A stretch of DNA of 64,000 nucleotides from Dehalococcoidales bacterium (GCA_016783135.1 JADHXC010000003.1:19292-83291), one strand, 5' to 3'; counted from the first letter of the stretch, positions 42,169 through 51,766 are shown. A program made the numbers and translations. Notes: generated by a model not told the origin, from the sequence alone.

Positions 42169-43023
42169 ATGCGAAACCGGAAGATGGTGATTGACAACCG
42201 CCGGGCCATGGTGTGCATGCTCACCATAACGTTGCTGCTGTTCCCTGTGGTTGCCTTCACCACGGGCACGCTGCGCATCATCCTGGCCCTGCCCCTGGCA
42301 CTTTTCTTCCCCGGCTATACCCTCCTCTCCGCCCTGTTCCCACGCCGGGAGGATATGGACAGCTTTCGGCGCATGGTCTTCAGCGTTGGATTGAGTATAG
42401 TTGTTCTACCTGTTAGCGGGCTGGTCCTCAACTACACACCATGGGGAATAGAGCCTTTCCCCATCCTGGTTAGCATATTCCTCTTCATTCTAATCACGTC
42501 CTCAATCGCCTGGTACCGCCAGCGGGAACTACCGGAGCCAGAGCGGCTGAGTTTCACACTGGAGATACGGCTCTCCGGTTGGAAGGACATGAGCGGGCTC
42601 ACCAGAACCCTGGCCGTCATCATGCTGGTGGCCGTCCTGACCACCATCGGCAGCCTGGGCTATGCCATGACCACCCCGGGGCAGGGCGACAGGTACTCCG
42701 AGTTCTATATTATGGGACCGGAGGATGATGCTGCAGAGTACACGTACGAGACCACGGCAGGGCAACCGGTATACCTTACAATGGTTATCGTCAACCACGA
42801 ACATGAACCACTGGGCTACCGTGTGGAGATGGTGAGTGGCGGTGACTCAATTCGCAGTCTTACCACAGGGACCATTGACCACGACGAAGAATGGCAACGC
42901 GAAGTTGACTTCGTGCTCAGCGTGCCCGGCGAGAACCGGAAGGTCGAGTTCTACCTGTACACCGATAACTCATCCGAACCGTACTTCGATGAACCGCTTC
43001 ATATCTATATAGACGTCCGCTGA
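42169..43023 (+). CDS. DUF1616 family membrane protein
   Basis: A 284-residue protein. Four hydrophobic segments (about 15-45, 65-85, 92-112, 145-165) are followed by an external beta domain (about 175-284, YIMGPEDDAAEYTYETTAGQP, VDFVLSVPGENRKVEFYLY). This is the DUF1616 layout, common in archaeal and some bacterial surface-glycan loci. Function unknown. It opens the glycan locus, divergent from the archaellum operon across 411 bases. Confidence 0.8.
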   Translation: MRNRKMVIDNRRAMVCMLTITLLLFPVVAFTTGTLRIILALPLALFFPGYTLLSALFPRREDMDSFRRMVFSVGLSIVVLPVSGLVLNYTPWGIEPFPILVSIFLFILITSSIAWYRQRELPEPERLSFTLEIRLSGWKDMSGLTRTLAVIMLVAVLTTIGSLGYAMTTPGQGDRYSEFYIMGPEDDAAEYTYETTAGQPVYLTMVIVNHEHEPLGYRVEMVSGGDSIRSLTTGTIDHDEEWQREVDFVLSVPGENRKVEFYLYTDNSSEPYFDEPLHIYIDVR

Positions 43024-43029
43024 CCCTCA

Positions 43030-43046
43030 GGTCGAACGGTTTGACC
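43030..43046. promoter_or_regulatory. Inverted repeat upstream of glycosyltransferase gene
   Basis: GGTCGAACGGTTTGACC is an inverted repeat with one mismatch. A TGACCC lies 21 bases before its right half. Downstream are two GGCTCA direct repeats (43089, 43108) and a TATACT -10-like hexamer at 43179. The set probably controls the gene at 43213. Confidence 0.4.
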
Positions 43047-43212
43047 CTCTCACGGAACTCTGATTTACCACATGAGCATGAGTTCTCTGGCTCACAATTA
43101 CCAATTTGGCTCACCATCATGAACCTTCTATGTCTTACCGATGACCCCGCCTGATGCCAGAATAGGTCTTGAGATTATTATACTGGCCCAGGAACGGGGG
43201 TAATGAAGGACT

Positions 43213-43968
43213 ATGATGCAATTCCAGAAATCGCGCCAGATATCTACCACGGTCATCGTACCCGCGTATAATGAAGAGGACGGGCTGCCAGTGACGCTGG
43301 ACAAGCTCCAGAAGGTCCTGGACGATAGCTACGAGGTCATCGTCGTTGACGACGGCTCGACCGACCGGACCCTAGAAGTCGCCTGCCGGTTCTCCTGCCA
43401 GTTCGCCCGCCGGTTTTCCTGCCGGTTCATACGGCACGAAGTGAACCAGGGAAAGGGGGAGGCCCTCAGGACCGGGATAAAGCACGCCCGTGGTCACAAC
43501 GTCATCTGGATTGATGCCGACGACACCTATCCCGTGGAGACCATCCCCAGGATGGTCGAAGCCCTCAATGCGTATGACGTGGTGGTTGGCTCACGCGCCT
43601 ACGGGAACGAGAACATCCCTCGTTTCAACCGCCTGGGCAACTGGGTCTTCCGCACCATGATAAAGGTGCTCTACGGGTTTCAGGCTCACGACCCGTGTAC
43701 CGGACTCTATGGTGCCAGGAAGGTCTACCTGGAACTGATGGACCTGTCCTCAAAGCGCTTTGCCATTGAGCCGGAAATCTCCATCAAGAGCAGCCGTATG
43801 AAGCTGAAAACGCTTGACATCCCCCTGCGGTACCGTCCCAGGATTGGTGACTCCAAGCTCAATGCCATCCAGGTCGGCTATGAGGACTTGAAGACGATTC
43901 TCGGTCTCGTTTTCTGGCGGGGAAAAGTAAACGACGCGGCACATGCGGCTGGCACCGCCGCGAAGTAA
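43213..43968 (+). CDS. Family 2 glycosyltransferase (DPM1/DPG-like)
   Basis: A 251-residue GT-A glycosyltransferase. Signature motifs: VIVPAYNEEDGLP, VIVVDDGSTDRT, KGEALRTGIKHA and the DXD-type WIDADDTYP. The later GSRAYG and DPCTGLYGARK match polyprenol-phosphate mannosyl/glucosyl transferases, so it may charge a lipid carrier. An unusual Cys/Arg/Phe repeat (RFSCQFARRFSCRF) sits near residue 60. It lies 20 bases before the next glycosyltransferase. Confidence 0.87.
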   Translation: MMQFQKSRQISTTVIVPAYNEEDGLPVTLDKLQKVLDDSYEVIVVDDGSTDRTLEVACRFSCQFARRFSCRFIRHEVNQGKGEALRTGIKHARGHNVIWIDADDTYPVETIPRMVEALNAYDVVVGSRAYGNENIPRFNRLGNWVFRTMIKVLYGFQAHDPCTGLYGARKVYLELMDLSSKRFAIEPEISIKSSRMKLKTLDIPLRYRPRIGDSKLNAIQVGYEDLKTILGLVFWRGKVNDAAHAAGTAAK

Positions 43969-43988
43969 CCTCCAGAGGTGGCAGAACT

Positions 43989-44987
43989 ATGAGTCTCAAG
44001 GAACTGCGGCAGCCTGCGGGAATCGCTGAAAGGCCCCGCCCGGTGACCGGTGCTCTCTCTCCGGTTCCGAGAGTGTCAGTCGTCATTTGCGCGTACACTA
44101 TGGAACGTCTGCATGACATCTGCGAGGCGGTGGACTCAGTACTTGCCCAGACAGAAAAGCCTGATGAAATAGTTGTGTCCATAGACCATAATGAGGAGCT
44201 TCTCCAAAAGCTTAAGACAGAACTCCCGTCTGAGGTCAAGTTCGTGCTGAATCAAGGTACTATTGGTAGCGCAGAGACAAGAAACACAGCTATTCGCTTC
44301 TCAGATGGCGATATTGTTGCTTTCATAGATGATGATGCCATAGCTGAAAAGAATTGGCTGCGCAATCTAAAGGAACATTACCGAGACCCCTCCGTCATGG
44401 CAGTAGGAGGCAGATTAAATTCTGTTTGGAGGGATGGCCGTCCTGGTTGGTTTCCTGAGGAGCTTGATTGGGTTGTAGGTGGCACCTATAAAGGCCATCC
44501 TGAAGGTAGAACTCACGTTAGAAATCTAATTGCGGCCAATATGTCCTTTAGGTCAAAGGTTTGTGACCATATAGGCTTCATTCTAACCGACCTGGGCGCT
44601 CTTGGAAAGACGGCTAGAGCCGGAGACGAGACAGAATTCTGCATGAGAATCGGGCATCATATACCTGATGCAATCATACTCTATGAACCGAACGCTATTG
44701 TCTACCATAAAGCATCACCCCGTGAAGCCACCTTAAAGCATCTGATCACAAGGTCTTTCAATGAAGGCCGATATAAGGGGAAAAGTACCAGGATTTACTC
44801 TGCCTTATCTCAAAATCCGTTATCAACAGAGAGTGCCTATCTTCGCTACCTTCTTTCCACCGCCATTCCTCGGAGGCTAAGGAGCTTCTATAAGAAGGGT
44901 AGCATTGTCCACTTGGGCGCTATCATCCTGAGCATAGCTGTCGTGGGAGCCGGCTATCTGGTAGGCAAGGTAAGCCAGACCCCGTAA
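43989..44987 (+). CDS. Family 2 glycosyltransferase, AT-rich core
   Basis: A 332-residue glycosyltransferase. VSVVICAYTMERL, EIVVSIDHNEEL, GSAETRNTAI and the DXD motif FIDDDAIAEKNW are in order, with GDETEFCMRIG near residue 220 as the acceptor-side acid and a C-terminal membrane helix (IILSIAVVGAGYLVG). The middle (about 44150-44870) is clearly more AT-rich than both flanks, so the gene or its core may have come by transfer. It is in the middle of the glycan operon. Confidence 0.87.
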   Translation: MSLKELRQPAGIAERPRPVTGALSPVPRVSVVICAYTMERLHDICEAVDSVLAQTEKPDEIVVSIDHNEELLQKLKTELPSEVKFVLNQGTIGSAETRNTAIRFSDGDIVAFIDDDAIAEKNWLRNLKEHYRDPSVMAVGGRLNSVWRDGRPGWFPEELDWVVGGTYKGHPEGRTHVRNLIAANMSFRSKVCDHIGFILTDLGALGKTARAGDETEFCMRIGHHIPDAIILYEPNAIVYHKASPREATLKHLITRSFNEGRYKGKSTRIYSALSQNPLSTESAYLRYLLSTAIPRRLRSFYKKGSIVHLGAIILSIAVVGAGYLVGKVSQTP

Positions 44988-45016
44988 CGGGAGTGCAGGA
45001 AAGCTAGGTGACGCAG

Positions 45017-45769
45017 ATGGAAAAGGGTATCGCGCTGAAGCAGTACTACAAGACGCGGGAAGGAGTAGAGGAGTACTCATCCGCCACTGGAGGATTCATC
45101 CTCGAGGCCGCAGAGCTTGTCTGCGCGGTGCTTGGCGAGTGGGTCCGGCCGCAGAGAGCCCTGGACGTAGGCTGCGCCAGAGGCGAACTAGTCTCTGCGT
45201 GGCGCCGGCGCGGTGTTGAGGCCTACGGTGTTGACATATCGGACTACGCGGTCAGTCATCCTGAAGAGGCCAGGATAGCCGAGTACCTGCATGTCGTGGA
45301 CGTGGAGTGCGAACGCCTGCCATTCGATGACGACAGCTTCGACGTAGCCACTATTCGAGAAGTCCTGGAGCATCTGGGGCAGTCATCTTTCCTGCTTGGG
45401 GAGCTCAGGAGGGTTGTGAAAGATAACGGCTTCGTGTTCATGACAACGCCGGTTCTTCCCTTCGAAACCAGGTTATGGCGAGCCCTGGGGATTCAGTCGG
45501 ACCCGCTGCATATAAACGTCCACAGTAAGAGATTCTGGGTGCGGTCCTTTGACAAGCACGGTTTTACCTGCACCAGTGATTTGCGCAGCTATATCCGACA
45601 GGTCAATACCTCCATTGTCCCCGCCGACTGTCCCGTTCAACACTGGGCACTGAGACTGCTCGGCACCAGACTGGGCAAGCTCGGAAAGAAAGCCCGTATA
45701 AAGCTCAAGTGCCTTATTCACGCCGCGCTCCTTTTCCAGAACCGTAAGGGCGGAATAGGGTCTTATTAG
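45017..45769 (+). CDS. Class I SAM-dependent methyltransferase
   Basis: A 250-residue methyltransferase. Motif I ALDVGCARGELVSAW, then VDISDYAV, ERLPFDDDSFDVATIREVLEHL and a post-motif FMTTPVLPFET. It resembles methyltransferases that modify glycans or lipid-linked sugars. The start at ATG 45017 has AGGTG six bases upstream. It is between a glycosyltransferase and a polytopic membrane protein in the glycan operon. Substrate unknown. Confidence 0.85.
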   Translation: MEKGIALKQYYKTREGVEEYSSATGGFILEAAELVCAVLGEWVRPQRALDVGCARGELVSAWRRRGVEAYGVDISDYAVSHPEEARIAEYLHVVDVECERLPFDDDSFDVATIREVLEHLGQSSFLLGELRRVVKDNGFVFMTTPVLPFETRLWRALGIQSDPLHINVHSKRFWVRSFDKHGFTCTSDLRSYIRQVNTSIVPADCPVQHWALRLLGTRLGKLGKKARIKLKCLIHAALLFQNRKGGIGSY

Positions 45770-45806
45770 GTGGTCGCATGCTAATTCCCCCGCCTGGAGG
45801 AGCCAG

Positions 45807-47585
45807 TTGCTCGCCAGAGGCGTGCAGATGATGGCGCTAACCAGGAAACATATATCAATGGTGCTGATGGCCATAGCACTCCTGCTCTGGTCGCACAGTA
45901 TCGTCTGCGCAAGGTTTGAGATTGGCTACTTCGGGCTAATTCACGGCCTGCCCGTTACCTTCTTCCTGGCCCTGGCCTTCCTCACCACTGCCTCCGGCGT
46001 CCTCTGGGCCTCAAAGCAAACCCACGGAAGACTGCTCGGGGTACAGATGGTTATCCTGGTCTGTGCCCTCTGGCTGGTGCCACAGATAACGGGAGGCTCA
46101 TCCCCGTTTGACGACCACGCCTACCGGAACCTGAGTCTCATCGACCACATCGTGCGTGAGGGCCACTTCTCGGCACAGGAATTCATCTATCTCTCCTGGC
46201 CGGGCGCTTTCATCTGGTTGGCATCTCTTTCCGAGGTATTCGGTATAGACCCTAAGACCATGCTGCACATCTTCCCCGTCCTGATGCAGTTGCTCATGCT
46301 CCTGCCGCTCTACACTTTCCTCAGAAACACTCTGGGCAGCTCACGAAGCAACTACTGCTGGGCGGGAGCCTGGCTCTTCTATCTGGCTAGCTGGACGGAG
46401 CGCCAGTACCTCGGCAGTGCTCCGGGAGTAGCCTTCTTCCTGCTACTCACCTTCCTGACACTGGTTACCACACCGGTCCTCTGGGAAAAGAGCCGCCGGA
46501 GCCTTCCCTGGCTAGGTCTGACGGTGGCCGTTTTCATTGGCCTGACGATGACGCACCTGCTCACGTCTCTGGCTGCCCTGTGTATCCTGGGAGTGCTCAC
46601 CCTGGTCAAGAAGAGCAAGGTAATGATTCCAGTCACTACCCTCTGTCTGGTGCTGGTAGTATCCTGGAATCTTACCGGCATGGAAAGACAGACGATACTG
46701 GGGGCGTTCTCGTCGGACGTCATTGCGCCCGGTGAAGCTATGGAAGCGCCCGACATCCAAGCCATGAATCTGCCGGGCGGGGCTCTCAGCATCCCCGGTA
46801 AGGCACCGCTTGTGGGCGGCAGGGCTCTGGTCTTCTCTCCGGACATTCTCATTAAGTCCCAGATTACGGGTCACCTCGCCGGGAGTGGGTCTCACAGCGC
46901 GGTCAGCCAGACCCGACTGTGGTTCTCCGTTTTGTTCGCCGTCATCGGCCTTGCCGGAGCAATCAGGGCTATCCTGACCAGGCGGGACCGCAGAATGGCC
47001 TTATTCGTCTTGTTTCTCGCATTAGCTCCGATGGTACTGGCCATCATCCCGTACGGAGGAAGGTCTATCGACCACCTCTACGTGTTCTCACTGGCACCAA
47101 TGGCCTACTTCGGGGCGCGGTTAGTAGACTTCAGAAGAAGAGGCGCGGTGTTTGCCTTCTGCCTGCTGCTGGTCGTTGCCCTGCCCTTTCACCTGATATC
47201 CCACTACGGGAACCAGGCGTACGACTACTTCCCGCCCAGCCTGGTGAGGGGGCTGGACTTCTCCTACCAGAGCACACCGGCAACGCCGGGCAGTACTCCG
47301 ACGTATCCCTGGGCAACGCTGGGGCCGGTCAAGGAACCGTTTGTCGGGCTGAGCCTGCTGGAGTGGCAGGACCACGTAGTTGTGCCCAGCGGCGGCTTCA
47401 AGGACGACAGCCCGCGCTGGTTTTACCTCCACCGCCAGAATTACGCATATTACAGCTTCCTGCTGGGCGAACCGTACTTTCTGGAAGTAGTAGAGGCCGC
47501 TCTGGGTGATACGACCAACTGCCAGCTCATCTACCATAATCCGGACTTCAAGCTGTACCGTCTGGAGCCGGTCGCCCTGCAATAG
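45807..47585 (+). CDS. Polytopic GT-C-like membrane protein
   Basis: A 592-residue protein with about 12 hydrophobic segments up to residue 465 and a soluble C-terminal part. The first long loop holds acidic residues (GSSPFDDHAYRNL) in the place of the catalytic acid of GT-C glycosyltransferases, which use lipid-phosphate sugars. I therefore call it GT-C-like, not proven. TTG 45807 with GGAGGAG four bases upstream is the likely start. It precedes a flippase gene by 39 bases. Confidence 0.7.
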   Translation: MLARGVQMMALTRKHISMVLMAIALLLWSHSIVCARFEIGYFGLIHGLPVTFFLALAFLTTASGVLWASKQTHGRLLGVQMVILVCALWLVPQITGGSSPFDDHAYRNLSLIDHIVREGHFSAQEFIYLSWPGAFIWLASLSEVFGIDPKTMLHIFPVLMQLLMLLPLYTFLRNTLGSSRSNYCWAGAWLFYLASWTERQYLGSAPGVAFFLLLTFLTLVTTPVLWEKSRRSLPWLGLTVAVFIGLTMTHLLTSLAALCILGVLTLVKKSKVMIPVTTLCLVLVVSWNLTGMERQTILGAFSSDVIAPGEAMEAPDIQAMNLPGGALSIPGKAPLVGGRALVFSPDILIKSQITGHLAGSGSHSAVSQTRLWFSVLFAVIGLAGAIRAILTRRDRRMALFVLFLALAPMVLAIIPYGGRSIDHLYVFSLAPMAYFGARLVDFRRRGAVFAFCLLLVVALPFHLISHYGNQAYDYFPPSLVRGLDFSYQSTPATPGSTPTYPWATLGPVKEPFVGLSLLEWQDHVVVPSGGFKDDSPRWFYLHRQNYAYYSFLLGEPYFLEVVEAALGDTTNCQLIYHNPDFKLYRLEPVALQ

Positions 47586-47624
47586 TACATCCGACATCGG
47601 GAGAATAATGCACGGAAACAAAGA

Positions 47625-48947
47625 ATGACAGTGTTGAAAGATAGGATAAGGAAACTCCTGCGCGTTTCACTTTACCGAAACGCGGGCTATCTGATTCTGA
47701 CCTCCGGGGTCAACAGCCTGGCAGGCTTCGTCTTCTGGGCAGTGGCCGCCCGACTCTATCCGGCGGAGGGCGTAGGACTGGCCGCGGCAGCAATCTCGGC
47801 AATGGGTTTGCTGGCCCTGCTGTCCACCCTGGGTATGGACTACGGCCTGATAAGGTTCCTGCCCGGCTCAGGCGACAAGGCAAAAAATATCCTTAACTCC
47901 TGTTTTACTCTCAGCGGTCTGGTATCAGTAGCCCTGGCCGTCATCTTCCTGGCGGGACTCAAGCTCTGGTCGCCCGCCCTGCTTCGAATCCAGCAGAACC
48001 CGGTGTTTTTCATCAGCTTTGTCATTTTTGCCCTGGCCGCCGTCTACAGGGTTTTCGCCGAACGGACATTTGTCGCCGGGCGCAGGGCAGGATTTACGCT
48101 TACCCAGGGACTGGTCTTCAGCCTCCTGAGGTTCATCCCCCTGATTATCCTGGCACCTCTCTTCAACGTTTTCGGCATCTTTGCGTCCTGGGGAATCGGA
48201 CTGGCCCTGGCGGTAATCGTGAGCATACCCTTCCTCATCCCCCGCGTCCAGCCGGGCTACCGCCCCGCACCGACGATAGACAGGAAGGCAATAGGCAACA
48301 TGATGCACTTCTCCTTTGCCAACTACGGTGCTAACATCTTCTGGGCAATTCCCATTCTGTGTCTACCCTTGATGGTGGTGAACCTTCTCGGAGCGGAGGC
48401 GAACGCCTACTTCTATATCGGCTGGGCGCTGGGCTACCTGCTGGTGAACATACCGGTGACCGTCTCCCTCTCCCTGTTCGCGGAGGGCTCACACAACGAG
48501 GAACAGCTAGGCCACAACATCGGCAGAAGTCTCAGGCTGCTCCTGCTTCTGGTCCCGGTGATAGCCATCGTTTTCCTGGCAGGTGAAAGAGTGCTGGCCC
48601 TCTTCGGCAGCACTTACGCGGAAAACGCCACCACCCTTCTCTGGGTCCTGGCCGTCTCCGCCATTCCGGCCGGTATCAACCATACCTACTTCACGGTGAA
48701 AAGAGTGCAGAAGAGAATGCGGGACGTCATCGGCCTGAGTGCGTTCATCGCCGTGGTAACGATGGTACTTAGCTACCTGCTTCTGCCCCGGATAGGCATT
48801 ATCGGAGCAGGGATAGGCTGGCTCATTCCCCAGGCCATTGTGGCAGTGGCAGTCACGCCATCACTACTTCGATGGCGCCGCCATTCGGTGGTGGGAACAG
48901 AGCAGCAGCACAGTCCGGCTTACAGGAAGGGGTTAATAGCGAATTGA
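47625..48947 (+). CDS. Polysaccharide flippase, Wzx/MATE-like
   Basis: A 440-residue protein with about 12-14 membrane segments typical of the polysaccharide-exporter family of the MVF superfamily (GYLILTSGVNSLAGFVFW, GMDYGLIRFLPG, ERTFVAGRRAGFTL). It would flip a lipid-linked glycan to the outer face for the oligosaccharyltransferase encoded at 53259. It shares TTGA with the next gene, so translation is coupled. Confidence 0.87.
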   Translation: MTVLKDRIRKLLRVSLYRNAGYLILTSGVNSLAGFVFWAVAARLYPAEGVGLAAAAISAMGLLALLSTLGMDYGLIRFLPGSGDKAKNILNSCFTLSGLVSVALAVIFLAGLKLWSPALLRIQQNPVFFISFVIFALAAVYRVFAERTFVAGRRAGFTLTQGLVFSLLRFIPLIILAPLFNVFGIFASWGIGLALAVIVSIPFLIPRVQPGYRPAPTIDRKAIGNMMHFSFANYGANIFWAIPILCLPLMVVNLLGAEANAYFYIGWALGYLLVNIPVTVSLSLFAEGSHNEEQLGHNIGRSLRLLLLLVPVIAIVFLAGERVLALFGSTYAENATTLLWVLAVSAIPAGINHTYFTVKRVQKRMRDVIGLSAFIAVVTMVLSYLLLPRIGIIGAGIGWLIPQAIVAVAVTPSLLRWRRHSVVGTEQQHSPAYRKGLIAN

Positions 48948-49753
48948 AGAAGACCGAGGTAATGCAGACAGTGGACCGCCGGTCCGTGCTGGAACAGAAT
49001 ATCAGGCTGCACGAGACCGAGGCGTATTTCTACAACGCCACGCACCCGGAGAACTTCAACGTCTTCGAGCAGAAGCGATTGAAACGTCAGGTCACGAAAC
49101 TGGCTATGGAAGCCGGACCATCGCTGCCGGTCCTGGACCTGGCCAGCGGAACGGGAAACGTCTCCGACCACCTGCGGGCAACGGGTCTCCGTCCTGTTGC
49201 CTGCGACCTTTCCCTGGACATGCTGAGAGAGAACCGTGCGGAATACAGGGTCCGGTGCGATATCACGCGGCTGCCCTTCAAAGAAGGATGCTTTGGAGCC
49301 GTCACGGCGTACTCGGTATTCCACCACTTGCCCGACCCCGCCGGGGCTATGCAGGAGATAGACCGCGTAGCCGCGGAGAAGTGCGTACTCTACTTCGACC
49401 ATGACCGCTTCCTGCCCCGGGACAGCAGGACGCTGGGTGATTACCCGTTCACGGTATCCGACCTTTTCGGCTGGGTGCCCTGGCTGGTACTGCACCCGAA
49501 ATACCTGAGGCGTCTCTTCCAATATGCTCTGTGGGGGAGGAAAGTGCACCTGCGGAATATTCGTGGACTGGATCAGGCGGAATCACACGAACGGGTCGAG
49601 CCTGAAAGGCTGGTGAGAGTCCTGGAAGGCAACGGATTCCGCGTGCAGCTTGGTCGTCACCGGGGCGGGAGCTACCTGAAAGCCTGCCGTGAGAAACGAA
49701 CCAGACCGAGTCTGGAAGCTGACAGACCTGCCAGCCTGTCAGCGGTGAGGTAG
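48944..49753 (+). CDS. SAM-dependent methyltransferase
   Basis: A protein of about 269 residues. Motif I VLDLASGTGNVSDHL, then CDLSLDMLREN, CDITRLPFKEGCFGAV and YSVFHHLPDP, a UbiE-like series. Its C-terminal third is longer than usual. The preferred start is TTG 48944, which overlaps the flippase stop (TTGA) and has AGGAAGGGG upstream; ATG 48962 is the alternative. Substrate unknown, probably a glycan or its lipid carrier. Confidence 0.8.
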   Translation: MKKTEVMQTVDRRSVLEQNIRLHETEAYFYNATHPENFNVFEQKRLKRQVTKLAMEAGPSLPVLDLASGTGNVSDHLRATGLRPVACDLSLDMLRENRAEYRVRCDITRLPFKEGCFGAVTAYSVFHHLPDPAGAMQEIDRVAAEKCVLYFDHDRFLPRDSRTLGDYPFTVSDLFGWVPWLVLHPKYLRRLFQYALWGRKVHLRNIRGLDQAESHERVEPERLVRVLEGNGFRVQLGRHRGGSYLKACREKRTRPSLEADRPASLSAVR

Positions 49754-49758
49754 GGGAT

Positions 49759-50985
49759 TTGAAGATAGTCCATCTGGGAACAGGCTTCCTGCCGGTATCA
49801 TCGAATGCCGACCGGTCGGTGGAGGGGACAATCTACGAACTGACCCGACATTTGACGCGGCATTTGCCGCCGAATCCGGCGCAGGCAGACAGCACTGTGA
49901 TAATCATTGACATAAGAATGGCCGGGGGAAGCCGAGGCAATACCGGGGCCAGCTTCCACGAAATCACGACGCTACCACTGCACGGGGCCAACCTGTTCAG
50001 CTACTTCCTGAAGGTTATCTGGTTCTCCCTGCGACTGCTCCCTGCACTGCGTCGCCTGATGAGGGAAGCCGGAATTGATATCATCCACGCCCACAGCCAG
50101 TTCCCCGCCACGGCAGTACTGCTTGCCCGAAGGCTGTTCCGCTGGAAAGTACCGGTGGTCTACACGGCACACAACCCCTACCTGCTGGCTCCCCCCAGCC
50201 TCGTAAACTGGCTACGGCACACGCTGATTGAGGGATGGGTGCTGAGGAGAGTCGACCGGGTGCTGGCCCAGACCGAAGCTGTGGGCAGAGAGCTGGGCCG
50301 CAGGTTCCGGATATCACCGGAGCGGATAGAACAGGTCTTCGCCGGAATCGACCTGGCTGCGATTGACGATTTCATAGAACATCACCCGCGCCAGGAGAAT
50401 GGACACCGGACGGTACTGTATCCGGCCGTAATCAATCCCCGGAAGAACCAGATGGCGGTCGTGCAAAGCATACCTGATGTGGTGAAGGCATACCCCGAGT
50501 GCCGGTTCGTCTTTGCCGGTGCGATTGACGACCGGGCCTATTTCGGCGCTATTCAGGACATGGTTCGCACGCACGGCCTCTCTGATTATGTGGAGTTCAC
50601 CGGCCAGCTACCCCTGGAAACACTATACCAGCACTACCGGGATGCCACCGCCCTGATCTTCCCTACCCTGTATGAGAGCCAGGGGAAGGTACTTATCGAG
50701 GCGATGGCATTCGGCCTACCGGTGATTGCTTCCCGCATTGGCCCGATTATGGATGTGGTAAGTCTGGAAAAAGGCAGCGCGATACTCATCGAACCGGACA
50801 ACCCGGAAGAAATCGCAGGCGCGATTACCGGATTACTCCGTAACGAGTGCAAGAGGGCAGGACTATCTGCCAGAGGGAGAAAACTGGCCTCGTCACGATT
50901 CCCCTGGAGTCGGACCGCCCGGGACACGCTCGCCGTGTACCAGGAGATTATTCAAGACGAGGACATCAAGAAACAGGAGGGTTAG
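49759..50985 (+). CDS. Family 4 glycosyltransferase
   Basis: A 408-residue GT-B glycosyltransferase. N-domain motifs HLGTGFLPVSSNADRSV and DIIHAHSQFPA; C-domain LYPAVINPRKNQM, EFTGQLPLETLYQHYRDA, and the E-x7-E nucleotide-sugar motif in FPTLYESQGKVLIEAMAFGLPV. It retains configuration at the transferred sugar. The start is TTG 49759 after GAGGTAGGGG. It lies two bases before the next gene. Confidence 0.88.
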   Translation: MKIVHLGTGFLPVSSNADRSVEGTIYELTRHLTRHLPPNPAQADSTVIIIDIRMAGGSRGNTGASFHEITTLPLHGANLFSYFLKVIWFSLRLLPALRRLMREAGIDIIHAHSQFPATAVLLARRLFRWKVPVVYTAHNPYLLAPPSLVNWLRHTLIEGWVLRRVDRVLAQTEAVGRELGRRFRISPERIEQVFAGIDLAAIDDFIEHHPRQENGHRTVLYPAVINPRKNQMAVVQSIPDVVKAYPECRFVFAGAIDDRAYFGAIQDMVRTHGLSDYVEFTGQLPLETLYQHYRDATALIFPTLYESQGKVLIEAMAFGLPVIASRIGPIMDVVSLEKGSAILIEPDNPEEIAGAITGLLRNECKRAGLSARGRKLASSRFPWSRTARDTLAVYQEIIQDEDIKKQEG

Positions 50986-50987
50986 CC

Positions 50988-51755
50988 ATGGAGTCGATAA
51001 AAGAATTGAGAAAGATTTGCCAGGAGACCAGGGACGACTTACTCTACCAGAGGAACTGGTTCGACCGGAATTTCACGCGCAGGATATCGATGTACCTCAC
51101 CAAACCCTTCCTGATGATGGGCCTGTCCGCTAACCAGGTCACCGCGATTAGCCTTCTCGTCGGTCTGGCGGCGGGAGTGCTGATGGTATTCCCGGACCCG
51201 GTGCTCTGGCTCATCGGCATACCGCTCTTTTACCTGTACTTTGTCCTCGACTGCGTGGACGGGGAGATAGCCAGGTATCGCAAGACGTCGTCGCTGATAG
51301 GCTCATACCTGGACGGCGGGCTGGGCATGCTGATGTGGCCCTACGTGCTGGCCTGCATGACCTTCGGAATCAACAATGTTGTGCAGAACAACCTGGTGTT
51401 TGCCTTCGGGTTCCTGGCGGCAGTCGGCTGGCTGCTCTATACCACCTCGGCACTGTTCCCGTACCCCATCCTGCACTCGCGTGGACGCCTGCCGGAAGCA
51501 GTTGAGACCTCAGGCCGGACAACGGAGCCACTGATAATGCGACTGGGGCGGGCCGTCTTTGGCATACGAGGCTTTTTCCCGGTGGTAATCGCAGTAACTA
51601 TCGTGGACTTACTTATGACCCCGCTCACCTTCGGCCAGTTCACAGTGAATGCGCGGTTTGCCTACCTGGCGGTATTCGCTCTGGCAACGCTGGCAGGGAT
51701 TGTCCTCAGGGTATCGAGTGTGATGCGCCACGGAGTCAGCCTGCAGAAAGCCTAA
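50988..51755 (+). CDS. CDP-alcohol phosphatidyltransferase with altered active site
   Basis: A 255-residue membrane protein with about six helices. The family motif is clear (DCVDGEIARYRKTSSLIGSYLD), but the fourth Asp of D-G-x2-A-R-x8-G-x3-D-x3-D, the proposed catalytic base, is Gly (DGGLG). It therefore may be inactive or use another base. Relatives make phospholipids or sugar-phosphate linkages. GGAGG lies eight bases before ATG 50988. Its place suggests a role in the glycan lipid or surface polymer. Confidence 0.82.
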   Translation: MESIKELRKICQETRDDLLYQRNWFDRNFTRRISMYLTKPFLMMGLSANQVTAISLLVGLAAGVLMVFPDPVLWLIGIPLFYLYFVLDCVDGEIARYRKTSSLIGSYLDGGLGMLMWPYVLACMTFGINNVVQNNLVFAFGFLAAVGWLLYTTSALFPYPILHSRGRLPEAVETSGRTTEPLIMRLGRAVFGIRGFFPVVIAVTIVDLLMTPLTFGQFTVNARFAYLAVFALATLAGIVLRVSSVMRHGVSLQKA

Positions 51756-51766
51756 CGTGAGCCGCG

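Noticed and set aside
43160..43190. TATACT near 43179 as a firm promoter
   Set aside because: No extended TG and no -35 at proper spacing; mentioned only with the inverted repeat.
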